Shown here piece by piece: positions 36,193-43,043 of a stretch of 45,880 bases of DNA. The stretch's first letter is position 1, and every line of letters begins with the position of its first letter. This DNA is from Candidatus Aphodosoma intestinipullorum (GTDB lineage: Bacteria; Bacteroidota; Bacteroidia; Bacteroidales; Paludibacteraceae): NCBI GenBank assembly GCA_017694515.1, contig JADIMV010000044.1, positions 1 to 45,880 of the forward strand. The letters are read 5' to 3'. The notes below the pieces were generated by a model. That model was not told the origin of the DNA and searched no databases. It saw only the letters and a list, made by a program, of their open reading frames with translations. A program made the position numbers and the translations under genes.

Positions 36193-37572
36193 CTATTTGT
36201 TCTTGATTATCTGCGCCGTCATCTCTGCCTCGGTCACTATGCTGCCGTTCACGAAGCAGTAGCCCTTGATAGTGGCGAGGCCGCGGCGTATGGGCGATGT
36301 AAGCGCGACGCGCATGGTGAGCGAATCGCCCGGCACCACCTTGTGGCGGAACTTCACATTGTCTATCTTAAGAAAATAGGTCGAATAGCGTTTAGGTTCG
36401 TCCACCTGCGAGAGCACCAGCAGCCCCACGGCCTGCGCCATTGCCTCCACATGGAGCACTCCCGGCATCACAGGCTCGTCAGGGAAATGCCCGATGAAGT
36501 GCATCTCGTTAAACGTCACGTTCTTTACAGCCACTATATAATTGTCGCCTATCTCCATCACCTTGTCCACCAGCAGGAAAGGATAGCGGTGCGGCAAAAG
36601 TTCCTTGATTCGGTTTATATCCATCACCGGCTCAGCGTCCGGCGCATAAATCGGGGCATATACTTCCTGACGCTTTATCTCCTTGCGCAGTTTCTTGGTC
36701 ACGATGCTGTTTATCGTGTGGCCGGGACACTGAGCGATGATACGCCCTTTAATGGGCTTGCCGAGCAGGGCGAAGTCGCCTATGAGGTCAAGCAATTTGT
36801 GCCGCGCCGGCTCATTGTCCCATTTCAGTTCGTTGATATAACCCAATTGCCTGACCTCAGGGCACGGCTGGTTAAGCGCACCCGCTATGTGTTCGAGTTC
36901 CGACTGCGGCAGCTCCCGATCATAGATGACGATGGCGTTGTTCAGGTCGCCTCCTTTGATAAGGTCGGCTTTCACAAGCGGCTCTATCTCGCGCACAAAA
37001 ACGAATGTCCGCGCCGCCGCTACTTCCTCCCGGTACTCTTTCATGGACTCCAGCACCGCATACTGGTTATTAAGCACTGGCGAGTCGTAGCTCACGAGAG
37101 CCTGTGCCGAAAACTCGCTGTCGGGCAGGAGCGTGATTGAGGAGCGGCCGTCATCGCTTTTGAAAGTCATTTTCTTGGAGACTATGAAGTAGTCCTTCTC
37201 CTCGCTCTGTTCTTCGAGGCCGGCGGCCTCTATCGCCTCGGCGTAATATTTCGCGCTCCCGTCGAGGATTGGGAACTCCGGCGCGTTGACCTCCAAGATG
37301 CAGTTGTCCACCCCGGCGGCGAAAAGCGCCGACATACAGTGTTCTATGGTGCTGACCTTCACGTCGTCTTTCTTTATCACCGTGCCGCGCTGCGTCTCAC
37401 AGATATACTCAGCCAGTGCCGGTATGTCCACGGGAGTGTCGAGATCCACGCGGCGTATCACATATCCAGTGTTTACCGGGGCGGGGTTCGCGGTCAGCGT
37501 GATGTCCAGCCCCGTGTGCAGTCCTTTGCCCGAAAGGGTGAACGGCTGCTTCAGTGTCTGTTGTTTTGCCAT
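36193..37572 (-). CDS. lpxC/fabZ: Bifunctional UDP-3-O-acyl-GlcNAc deacetylase / 3-hydroxyacyl-ACP dehydratase
   Basis: A two-enzyme fusion. The N-terminal part (about 1-300) is LpxC, the committed Zn-dependent deacetylase of lipid A synthesis, with its metal ligands in EHCMSAL (near 76) and HKLLDLIGD (near 259). The C-terminal part is FabZ (from about 315), which dehydrates 3-hydroxyacyl-ACP in fatty acid synthesis. FabZ motifs are LLPHRYPFLLVDK and the active-site HFPDEPVMPGVLHVEAMAQ (near 361). I start at MAKQQTLK (37572); an ATG four codons earlier is also open. Such fusions are characteristic of Bacteroidota. The fusion may balance acyl chain use between lipid A and membrane lipids (inference). 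Confidence 0.95.
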   Translation of the reverse strand: MAKQQTLKQPFTLSGKGLHTGLDITLTANPAPVNTGYVIRRVDLDTPVDIPALAEYICETQRGTVIKKDDVKVSTIEHCMSALFAAGVDNCILEVNAPEFPILDGSAKYYAEAIEAAGLEEQSEEKDYFIVSKKMTFKSDDGRSSITLLPDSEFSAQALVSYDSPVLNNQYAVLESMKEYREEVAAARTFVFVREIEPLVKADLIKGGDLNNAIVIYDRELPQSELEHIAGALNQPCPEVRQLGYINELKWDNEPARHKLLDLIGDFALLGKPIKGRIIAQCPGHTINSIVTKKLRKEIKRQEVYAPIYAPDAEPVMDINRIKELLPHRYPFLLVDKVMEIGDNYIVAVKNVTFNEMHFIGHFPDEPVMPGVLHVEAMAQAVGLLVLSQVDEPKRYSTYFLKIDNVKFRHKVVPGDSLTMRVALTSPIRRGLATIKGYCFVNGSIVTEAEMTAQIIKNK

Positions 37573-37588
37573 AAATATATTCAAATAA

Positions 37589-37628
37589 ATGGAGCGGGGG
37601 GACAGTCTGTCTGTCCGCCTCGCTCCAT
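37589..37628 (-). terminator. Hairpin between lpxD and lpxC/fabZ (attenuator or mRNA-processing stem)
   Basis: ATGGAGCG (37589-37596) pairs with CGCTCCAT (37621-37628), and GGACAG with CTGTCC continues the stem inside. On the minus strand it is followed by ATTTATTTGAATATATTT, T-rich but not a clean T-tract. It sits between two genes of one operon, so partial termination or RNA processing are both possible. Confidence 0.5.
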
Positions 37629-37634
37629 GTCGGT

Positions 37635-38675
37635 TTATTGTTCTTTTTCCAGTTCCTTTATCCTGCGCTCCAGCTGCTGCACTGTTTTCAAAAGGTCAGG
37701 CAACTGCTTCTGCACCACCGCCATACGGCGGAATGTGCCTACGGGCATTGCGGGATAGCCCTGCCATATCTGCCCCTCGTCCCTGATGCTTGAAGGCACT
37801 CCGGTCTGCGCTCCGAACGTTGAGCCGTCGGCCACATGAATGTGGCCGGCAAAGCCTACCTGCCCTGCCACAACACAACGGCGGCCGAGCTTGGACGAAC
37901 CCGCTATGCCGCTCTGCGCCGCCATCACAGTGTCCTCGCCTATCTCCACGTTGTGCGCCACCTGATTGAGGTTGTCTATCTTAACACCACGGCGGACGAC
38001 AGTAGAACCCATCGTCGCACGGTCAACCGTAGTATTCGCGCCTATCTCCACATCGTCCTCCAGCAGCACATTGCCTATCTGCGGTATCTTGTGGTAATGA
38101 CCTTCGGCATCGGGAGCGAAACCGAACCCGTCTGCCCCAATGACAGCCCCGGCGTGGATGATGCAACGGTTGCCGATGACGCAGTTCTCATAGACGGCCA
38201 CTCCCGCATAAAGAGTGCAGTCCGCACCGACACGCACCCCGTCGTCCAGATGGACGTGAGGGTATATCTTCGAGTTGTCGCCTATGACGACATTCTCGCC
38301 CACGACGGCATAGGGAGCTATGTAGACGTTTTCCCCTATCTTGGCCGACGAGGCCACTACGGCTTTCTCATGTACACCATGCTTTTTCGGCTTTAGCGAG
38401 TCGACCAGCGTGAGCAGCTGTGCCAAAGCCTGATAGGCACTCGGCACACGGATGAGCGTGGCCTCCACGGGGTGTTCCGGCACGAAGTCCTCATCGACAA
38501 GCACCGCCGAAGCCTTCGTGCTGTATATATAGTGCGTATATTTCGGATTGGAGAGAAAGGTCAGAGTCCCCGGACGGCCCTCCTCTATCTTGGAGAGCTC
38601 ACTCAGGCGGACATCCCTGTCGCCTTCTATACTGCCGTGCAGGTAGTCGGCTATCTGTTGCGCTGTAAATTCCAT
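37635..38675 (-). CDS. lpxD: UDP-3-O-(3-hydroxyacyl)glucosamine N-acyltransferase
   Basis: The third lipid A enzyme, which adds the amide-linked acyl chain. An N-terminal uridine-binding domain ([17 protein letters not shown] ... [20 protein letters not shown]) precedes a left-handed beta-helix of hexapeptide repeats. The helix contains [22 protein letters not shown] and the catalytic His in [12 protein letters not shown] (near 243). A C-terminal coiled coil ([19 protein letters not shown]) completes the 346 residues. It is first in the lpx operon and has its own promoter (38714-38742) downstream of the HD gene. Confidence 0.96.
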   Translation of the reverse strand: MEFTAQQIADYLHGSIEGDRDVRLSELSKIEEGRPGTLTFLSNPKYTHYIYSTKASAVLVDEDFVPEHPVEATLIRVPSAYQALAQLLTLVDSLKPKKHGVHEKAVVASSAKIGENVYIAPYAVVGENVVIGDNSKIYPHVHLDDGVRVGADCTLYAGVAVYENCVIGNRCIIHAGAVIGADGFGFAPDAEGHYHKIPQIGNVLLEDDVEIGANTTVDRATMGSTVVRRGVKIDNLNQVAHNVEIGEDTVMAAQSGIAGSSKLGRRCVVAGQVGFAGHIHVADGSTFGAQTGVPSSIRDEGQIWQGYPAMPVGTFRRMAVVQKQLPDLLKTVQQLERRIKELEKEQ

Positions 38676-38713
38676 TATTATAACTTTAGGGTAATGTTTC
38701 GTTTATACCTTAT

Positions 38714-38742
38714 CAAAACTATGATGCTATATAGTCCCCAAA
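38714..38742 (-). promoter_or_regulatory. Promoter of the lpx operon
   Basis: On the minus strand TTTG (38742-38739) is followed after 17 bases by TAGTTTTG (38721-38714), an exact TAnnTTTG. The spacer is two to three bases short of typical. The start site would fall near 38707, about 32 bases before lpxD. Confidence 0.5.
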
Positions 38743-38756
38743 TGTTGCACCTTCAC

Positions 38757-39998
38757 TCATACCGGCATATAAAAGAGATAGCGTTTTTCGGCCCGGCTGC
38801 GCAGCACGTCCACGTCAAGCATATCGCTCGCTGTCGCTATGTCTTTGATAGTCCCGTCGTTATATAGTATCAGTATCCTGTCGTCCGCATCGGGACTGTA
38901 TGCCTTGCTCGACACCGTGTCCACGGAAAAGAAGTAGCGCGCCAAGACGCTGTCCACGCCGAGAACCTCCTGATAGCGCCGCGACCACTCATCCTCACAG
39001 ACCTCCGTCCCCTCGTCACACCTCATGGCCTTGAAGAGCCGCCTATCGATGAAGCCGGAGCAGAGTGTGGATAGCACCTTGTCATCCGCACTGCGCCACA
39101 CCTTGATAGCGGAGATTATGTCCGAATCGTCGAGTGCGAGGAAACTCTCAAGCGCATCCCCGCCCGACATGAACTCCTCTCGGGTCACATCGTTTTTCAG
39201 GAAATACATGAGCGCGGGCGACGCAAAAAGCTCAAGCCCACCGCGCATGAGTTCACGCGCACGGCGCAATATGTTGACGAGCATACGCTCAACAGCCACC
39301 GAAGTCTTGTGCAGATAGACCTGCCAGTACATGAAACGCCGCGCCACGAGGAAGTTCTCTATCGAATATATGCCTTTGGCCTCGACGACGAGGGTGTCGT
39401 TCCACACATTGAGCATCTTTATGATACGCGCCGCGCCTATCGAGCCCTCCACCACGCCTGTGAAGAAACTGTCGCGACGCAGATAGTCCAGACGATCCAT
39501 ATCGAGCTGGCTGCTGACGAGCTGATGGAGGAAACGCTTTGGATATGTGTCGTTGAATATGCTTATCGCCGTCCTGAGCCGTCCCCCCATCTCCGCATCA
39601 ATCCGCTCCATCAGCACACGGGAAATCTCCTCGTGCGATACGGACGGGATGACCGTATGCTCAAGCACATGGGAGAAAGGGCCGTGGCCTGTGTCATGCA
39701 ACAGTATGGCGGCCAGTACGCCCTCTTCCTCGGCGGGGGTTATCACGTGGCCTTTGCTCCGGAGCTGCTTGACGGCCTCGGCAGTTAGGTGCATCGCCCC
39801 CAGGGAGTGCTGCATACGGGTGTGCTGCGCACCGGGGTAGACGTAGGATGACACGCCGAGCTGCTTGATGCGGTGCAGACGCTGGAAGACAGGGTGCTGC
39901 ACTATATCATAGAGGAAACCGCCCGGTATGTTTATAAACCCGAATACGGGGTCGTTTATTATCTTGCCGCTGTTAGCCAAACCTATCAAAGCATTCAT
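38757..39998 (-). CDS. HD domain phosphohydrolase (dNTPase/SAMHD1-like)
   Basis: A 413-residue cytoplasmic protein. The HD metal site is visible as HTRMQHSLGAMH (His59/His64 region), LLHDTGHGPFSH (H101-D102, H105, H110) and a later Asp in SSQLDMDRLDYLRRDSFFTG. This pattern is typical of the YdhJ/SAMHD1-like group, where members hydrolyse dNTPs or related nucleotides; the substrate here is not known. It starts 15 bases after the TraB-like gene and is probably cotranscribed with it. The HD-lpxD linkage recurs in Bacteroidota as far as I know, but its meaning is unclear. Confidence 0.9.
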   Translation of the reverse strand: MNALIGLANSGKIINDPVFGFINIPGGFLYDIVQHPVFQRLHRIKQLGVSSYVYPGAQHTRMQHSLGAMHLTAEAVKQLRSKGHVITPAEEEGVLAAILLHDTGHGPFSHVLEHTVIPSVSHEEISRVLMERIDAEMGGRLRTAISIFNDTYPKRFLHQLVSSQLDMDRLDYLRRDSFFTGVVEGSIGAARIIKMLNVWNDTLVVEAKGIYSIENFLVARRFMYWQVYLHKTSVAVERMLVNILRRARELMRGGLELFASPALMYFLKNDVTREEFMSGGDALESFLALDDSDIISAIKVWRSADDKVLSTLCSGFIDRRLFKAMRCDEGTEVCEDEWSRRYQEVLGVDSVLARYFFSVDTVSSKAYSPDADDRILILYNDGTIKDIATASDMLDVDVLRSRAEKRYLFYMPV

Positions 39999-40013
39999 TA
40001 ACTGTGAGTGGGG

Positions 40014-40886
40014 TCACTTTACTGGCTCTACCTTGTAGCCGCGCTGTCCGAGCAGGCTCAATACGCCGCGAGAGCCGGGCAGATGGCCAGCCCCGACGAC
40101 GAAGAAGGAGGGCTGAGCTTCCATGATGGCGGGCATCTTCGCGACCCACGCCTCGTTTCTGCCGAAAAGTATGCGTTCGAGTTCCGCCTCGTTGCCGCCC
40201 CATTCGGGGTCTGTCATAAGACGGTAAAGCTCTGCGGCATCCTGTGCCATATATGCATCGGCCATGCGGCGGGCCAGCTCATCGGCACGCTCCATGGTGA
40301 CAAGCTCCAGAAGTTCATCGGCCTGCTCCCTTAACGGCGCGCCGAACAGCACGTCTATCTGGGAGGCCAACGACTCAAGCCCACGGACGGGCATGCCGCG
40401 CTCCGCAGCACGCCGCTGCAAGTATATGTCGAGCTGCTCCGCCTGACTGAAGCCGGGGAAGACTTTAAGCGTCTGAGCCACGCTCAACTGCGTGGAGAGC
40501 GCGGCGGGCTTCAGCACGGCAAGCTGCTCCGCACCGACTCCCAGATAGAGCCGCACGGCGGAGTCAATCAGAGCGAACTCCGCAGGCGTGAAGAGCGCGG
40601 TCAGCGCACTGTCGGCGGGAGCCATCATGGCCTGCATCATCATCTGCTGAGCCGCAGGCGTATTCGCGCTGTCCATCTCTATCTCGCCGTAGAGCTGCGA
40701 GCAGGAGGCGAACGCGCTGTCGAAACCGGCGATGCTGTCCACTATGGAAAGGGGCGCAATATGGTGAGTGCCGAATATGTAGGACGGATGCTCCAGTCCG
40801 CCGCCGCTTATCCGGTAAAGCAACTGGGCACCGGCGGTGAGACACGCCGCCGCCAGCAGCAGGGATGTTATCAATAGCTTTCTCAT
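40014..40886 (-). CDS. TraB/GumN family protein, exported
   Basis: I start at the ATG at 40886, which gives a signal peptide (MRKLLITSLLLAAACLTAGAQ). The longer frame to 40973 runs through a hairpin. The 290-residue product has the family segments IFGTHHIAPLSIVDS near the start, GLESLASQIDVLFGAPL in the middle, FGRNEAWVAKMPAIM and VGAGHLPGSRGVLSLLGQRGYKVEPV at the end. The family is related to Tiki-type metalloproteases, and the GTHH, the central GLE and the late GAGH residues would be the metal site. Its biological role here is unknown. Confidence 0.88.
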   Translation of the reverse strand: MRKLLITSLLLAAACLTAGAQLLYRISGGGLEHPSYIFGTHHIAPLSIVDSIAGFDSAFASCSQLYGEIEMDSANTPAAQQMMMQAMMAPADSALTALFTPAEFALIDSAVRLYLGVGAEQLAVLKPAALSTQLSVAQTLKVFPGFSQAEQLDIYLQRRAAERGMPVRGLESLASQIDVLFGAPLREQADELLELVTMERADELARRMADAYMAQDAAELYRLMTDPEWGGNEAELERILFGRNEAWVAKMPAIMEAQPSFFVVGAGHLPGSRGVLSLLGQRGYKVEPVK

Positions 40887-40919
40887 AAGTCGTAATATCA
40901 AGGGTGGCTTATTAAGAGA

Positions 40920-40951
40920 ACTCCTGCCGCCACTTTCGCGACAGCAGGAGT
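40920..40951 (-). terminator. Hairpin downstream of rpsO
   Basis: ACTCCTGC (40920-40927) and GCAGGAGT (40944-40951) form an 8-bp stem with a 16-base loop. On the minus strand it is followed by TCTCTTAATAAG, only moderately T-rich. It is probably a partial terminator or 3' stabilising stem that separates rpsO from the genes beyond. Confidence 0.5.
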
Positions 40952-40999
40952 CCACAATCTCTTTTCCCGTCACATCTGACGGAACACACCTACGCAGTC

Positions 41000-41269
41000 T
41001 TATTTGCGGAGGCCGAGTTCCTTCACTATGTTACGGTAACGCTCGATATCTATGCGATAGAGATAGTCAAGCATACGGCGGCGTTTGCCGACCAGCTTTT
41101 TCAGCGAACGTTCGGTAGTATAATCTTTGTGATTTGACTTGAGATGCTCAGTCAAATGGCTGATACGGTAAGAGAACAATGCTATCTGAGCCTCCGGAGA
41201 GCCAGTATCAGTGTTGGACTTCCCGTACTTGCCAAAGATTTCCTGCTTCTTTTCTTTGTCCAAATACAT
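41000..41269 (-). CDS. rpsO: 30S ribosomal protein S15
   Basis: An 89-residue ribosomal protein that binds 16S rRNA at the platform and helps its assembly. The family pattern is complete: KKQEIFGKYGKSNTDTGSPEAQIALFSYRI, the SHLTEHLKSNHKDYTTERSLKKLVGKRRRML stretch, and a DYLYRIDIERYRNIVKELGLRK end. A near-perfect promoter lies 40 bases upstream (41309-41339) and a hairpin follows the gene. It is transcribed independently of the permease gene upstream. Confidence 0.98.
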   Translation of the reverse strand: MYLDKEKKQEIFGKYGKSNTDTGSPEAQIALFSYRISHLTEHLKSNHKDYTTERSLKKLVGKRRRMLDYLYRIDIERYRNIVKELGLRK

Positions 41270-41308
41270 TGAAAATGAGTTTTATGTTTTATCCCAATAT
41301 CGGGACTG

Positions 41309-41339
41309 CAAAGGTACGGCTATTTTCCGATATGGCAAA
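41309..41339 (-). promoter_or_regulatory. rpsO promoter
   Basis: On the minus strand TTTG (41339-41336), 19 bases, then TACCTTTG (41316-41309). Both halves and the spacer fit the Bacteroidota consensus. The start site would be about 30 bases before the rpsO start codon. Confidence 0.8.
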
Positions 41340-41391
41340 GAGGTGCGGGATATTTTTCTTTTTCATGGTGCAGGGTTTCGGAATGGAAATC

Positions 41392-42537
41392 TTATGATTC
41401 GCCGTTGCCATCGGATGGGGTTTCTCCATGAGCGGGGGGGACTGCATCGGGTACGGAGGCGGGGAAGGGTTCGCTGGCGGCCTCTTTGAGGATGAACCGC
41501 TTGTAGTATGAAATCATGAGCGTGGTGACAGGCAGGGCTATTATCATCCCGACCATGCCCATGAGCGAGCCCCAGACGGAGAGGCTGAGGAGTATGATGG
41601 CGGGGTTCAGCCCCATTGCCTTGCCCATTATCTTCGGGACAAGCACCATGTCCTCGACACACTGCACTACTATGAACACTACGGCGCAGAGCGCGATTAT
41701 GACCCAGAAGCTGCGGCCGGTCTCCGCCGCCTGAAGGGCTGCGAGCAGCACGACGGGGATAATGCCTACGGTCTGAAGGTACGGCACAAGGTTGAGCACG
41801 CCGATGAAGAGGCCTACAGTGATGCCGAGGGGGAGGCCGATGATGCTGAAACCGACGGCAAACATGACGCCCACTATGGCGGCAACGAGTGCCTGTCCAC
41901 GGAAATAGCGGTTCATGCCGCGCTCCATGTCGTCAATCAGCCCGTTGAGGAAGGCGCTGTACTTGGGGGGTATCATGCGCCTGAAGCCAAGGGTTATGGC
42001 GTTGTAGTCAAGGAGAATAAATATGGTATAGAGGAATACCATGAATACTACGAATACTGCCGCAATGGCACGCCATGTACCGGAGAGGAGCGTCCAGACC
42101 TGCGGCAGCAGTTTCTTCAGCAGCTCCCCGATACGCTCGATGTTGAGCCACTCGCGCAGGTCTGTCCGCGAGGCCAGTTCACGCACATAGTCCGCCACGA
42201 CAGGAGGCAACCCCGCGCCGCCGCGTCCCTGCGCGTACTTCGTCATCAGCGAGGCGGCCTTGGACACTTCCGCGCCGATTGCCGGGACGAGAGCCATCAC
42301 CAATCCTGTCAGCACCCCGGCTACAGCCACTACGGCTATCGCTATGGAGAGTCCGCGGCTGCGCACCCTCATCTTGTTCTGAATGAAGCAGACGAGGGGG
42401 TACATCATGTAGGCGATGAGCCACCCGATAAGGAAAGGCAGCAGCACGCCGCTGAGCCTGTTGACCAGCAGGATTATAGCCGCAATGACGAGAGCCGCTA
42501 TCACGAGGCGCGTCACTTTGTCGAATGTATATTTCAT
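41392..42537 (-). CDS. AI-2E family transporter (PerM-like permease)
   Basis: I choose the ATG at 42537 (MKYTFDKVTRLV); the open frame up to 42606 extends past the predicted transcription start. The 381-residue product has about eight membrane helices and the typical layout: three N-terminal helices and a long soluble part (VPAIGAEVSKAASLMTKYAQ ... LREWLNIERIGELL). A C-terminal helix group then follows, with YFRGQALVAAIVGVMFAVG, 'GVLNLVPYLQTVGIIPVVLLA', 'VEDMVLVPKIMGKAMGLNPAIILLS' and 'GSLMGMVGMIIALPVTTLMIS'. The family is named for autoinducer-2 export, but members differ and include ion antiporters; the substrate is unknown. The tail is polar. It has its own promoter. Confidence 0.9.
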   Translation of the reverse strand: MKYTFDKVTRLVIAALVIAAIILLVNRLSGVLLPFLIGWLIAYMMYPLVCFIQNKMRVRSRGLSIAIAVVAVAGVLTGLVMALVPAIGAEVSKAASLMTKYAQGRGGAGLPPVVADYVRELASRTDLREWLNIERIGELLKKLLPQVWTLLSGTWRAIAAVFVVFMVFLYTIFILLDYNAITLGFRRMIPPKYSAFLNGLIDDMERGMNRYFRGQALVAAIVGVMFAVGFSIIGLPLGITVGLFIGVLNLVPYLQTVGIIPVVLLAALQAAETGRSFWVIIALCAVVFIVVQCVEDMVLVPKIMGKAMGLNPAIILLSLSVWGSLMGMVGMIIALPVTTLMISYYKRFILKEAASEPFPASVPDAVPPAHGETPSDGNGES

Positions 42538-42603
42538 AATGCCTCTTGTTTTTAGTATGTACCGCAGGCATGAGGAGAACCCACCCCATAAACAGCCGCA
42601 GGG

Positions 42604-42635
42604 CAAAGTTAGCCCATTCCTGCCAAACGGCCAAA
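42604..42635 (-). promoter_or_regulatory. Promoter of the AI-2E family transporter gene
   Basis: On the minus strand TTTG (42635-42632), 20 bases, then TAACTTTG (42611-42604). This is a complete Bacteroidota promoter. Its start site, near 42597, supports the downstream ATG at 42537 as the true start. Confidence 0.8.
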
Positions 42636-42672
42636 TTCCCCTTTTAACCCGAATCGGTCATTAGATTTTGCA

Positions 42673-42782
42673 ATGGTTTGTGTCTTTATGCCAGCCGGGT
42701 CAGTCTCCCGCTATTGACGGGGCATAGCGGGCTATGTCCCGAAATAGCGGAGGCTTATACGGCGGCAGGAGGCGCAAACCAT
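42673..42782. repeat. 110-bp imperfect palindrome with 18-bp inner stem
   Basis: The ends are ATGGTTTG (42673-42680) and CAAACCAT (42775-42782), perfect inverted repeats that extend a few bases further in. The centre is CCGCTATT (42708-42715), then CGGGGCATAG (42718-42727), a CGGG loop, CTATGTCCCG (42732-42741) and AATAGCGG (42743-42750). The region between outer and inner arms is partly complementary too. It may be a MITE- or REPIN-like element or a structured RNA. No target-site duplication is clear. Confidence 0.6.
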
Positions 42783-42865
42783 CAAAAAGCATATATACAA
42801 CAGCTATCTTTGCAAGTCTATATTCCCCTCCTCTGGCGTATATGCGTTCTAATGACCGTTTTGGG

Positions 42866-42884
42866 TTTATCGTTTTTCGATAAA
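42866..42884. promoter_or_regulatory. Palindrome beside the M16 gene promoter, possible operator
   Basis: TTTATCG (42866-42872), a TTTTT spacer and CGATAAA (42878-42884) form a perfect 19-base palindrome. It ends 4 bases before the -33 TTTG. Such symmetry suggests binding by a dimeric regulator. A weak hairpin in RNA is excluded as its main role because it lies upstream of the predicted start site. Confidence 0.35.
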
Positions 42885-42888
42885 AATA

Positions 42889-42920
42889 TTTGGTGGTTCG
42901 GAAAATATTGAGTTACTTTG
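42889..42920 (+). promoter_or_regulatory. Promoter of the M16 protease gene
   Basis: TTTG (42889-42892), 21 bases, then an offset -7 reading TTACTTTG, of which TACTTTG lies at 42914-42920. Start would fall near 42927, giving a leader of about 115 bases. A CTTTG/CAAAG stem (42916-42930) overlaps the start region. Confidence 0.55.
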
Positions 42921-43043
42921 CGAAGCAAAGCATCGGGGCTGGTGAAGGGACAGTGCAACGTTGAAGGGTAAGGTGTCATTCATCTTTGAGATGCTGGCTT
43001 GCGCATAAACTGGAATTACAATCATCTTAATCGAAATATCATT

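Larger units (their letters stand above)
42538..43043. other. Divergent intergenic region with a long palindrome
   Basis: These 506 bases between the permease and the M16 protease genes hold two opposing promoters (42604-42635 minus, 42889-42920 plus). They also hold a 110-base imperfect palindrome (42673-42782) and a short palindrome next to the plus-strand promoter (42866-42884). I see no reading frame worth calling. Confidence 0.65.
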
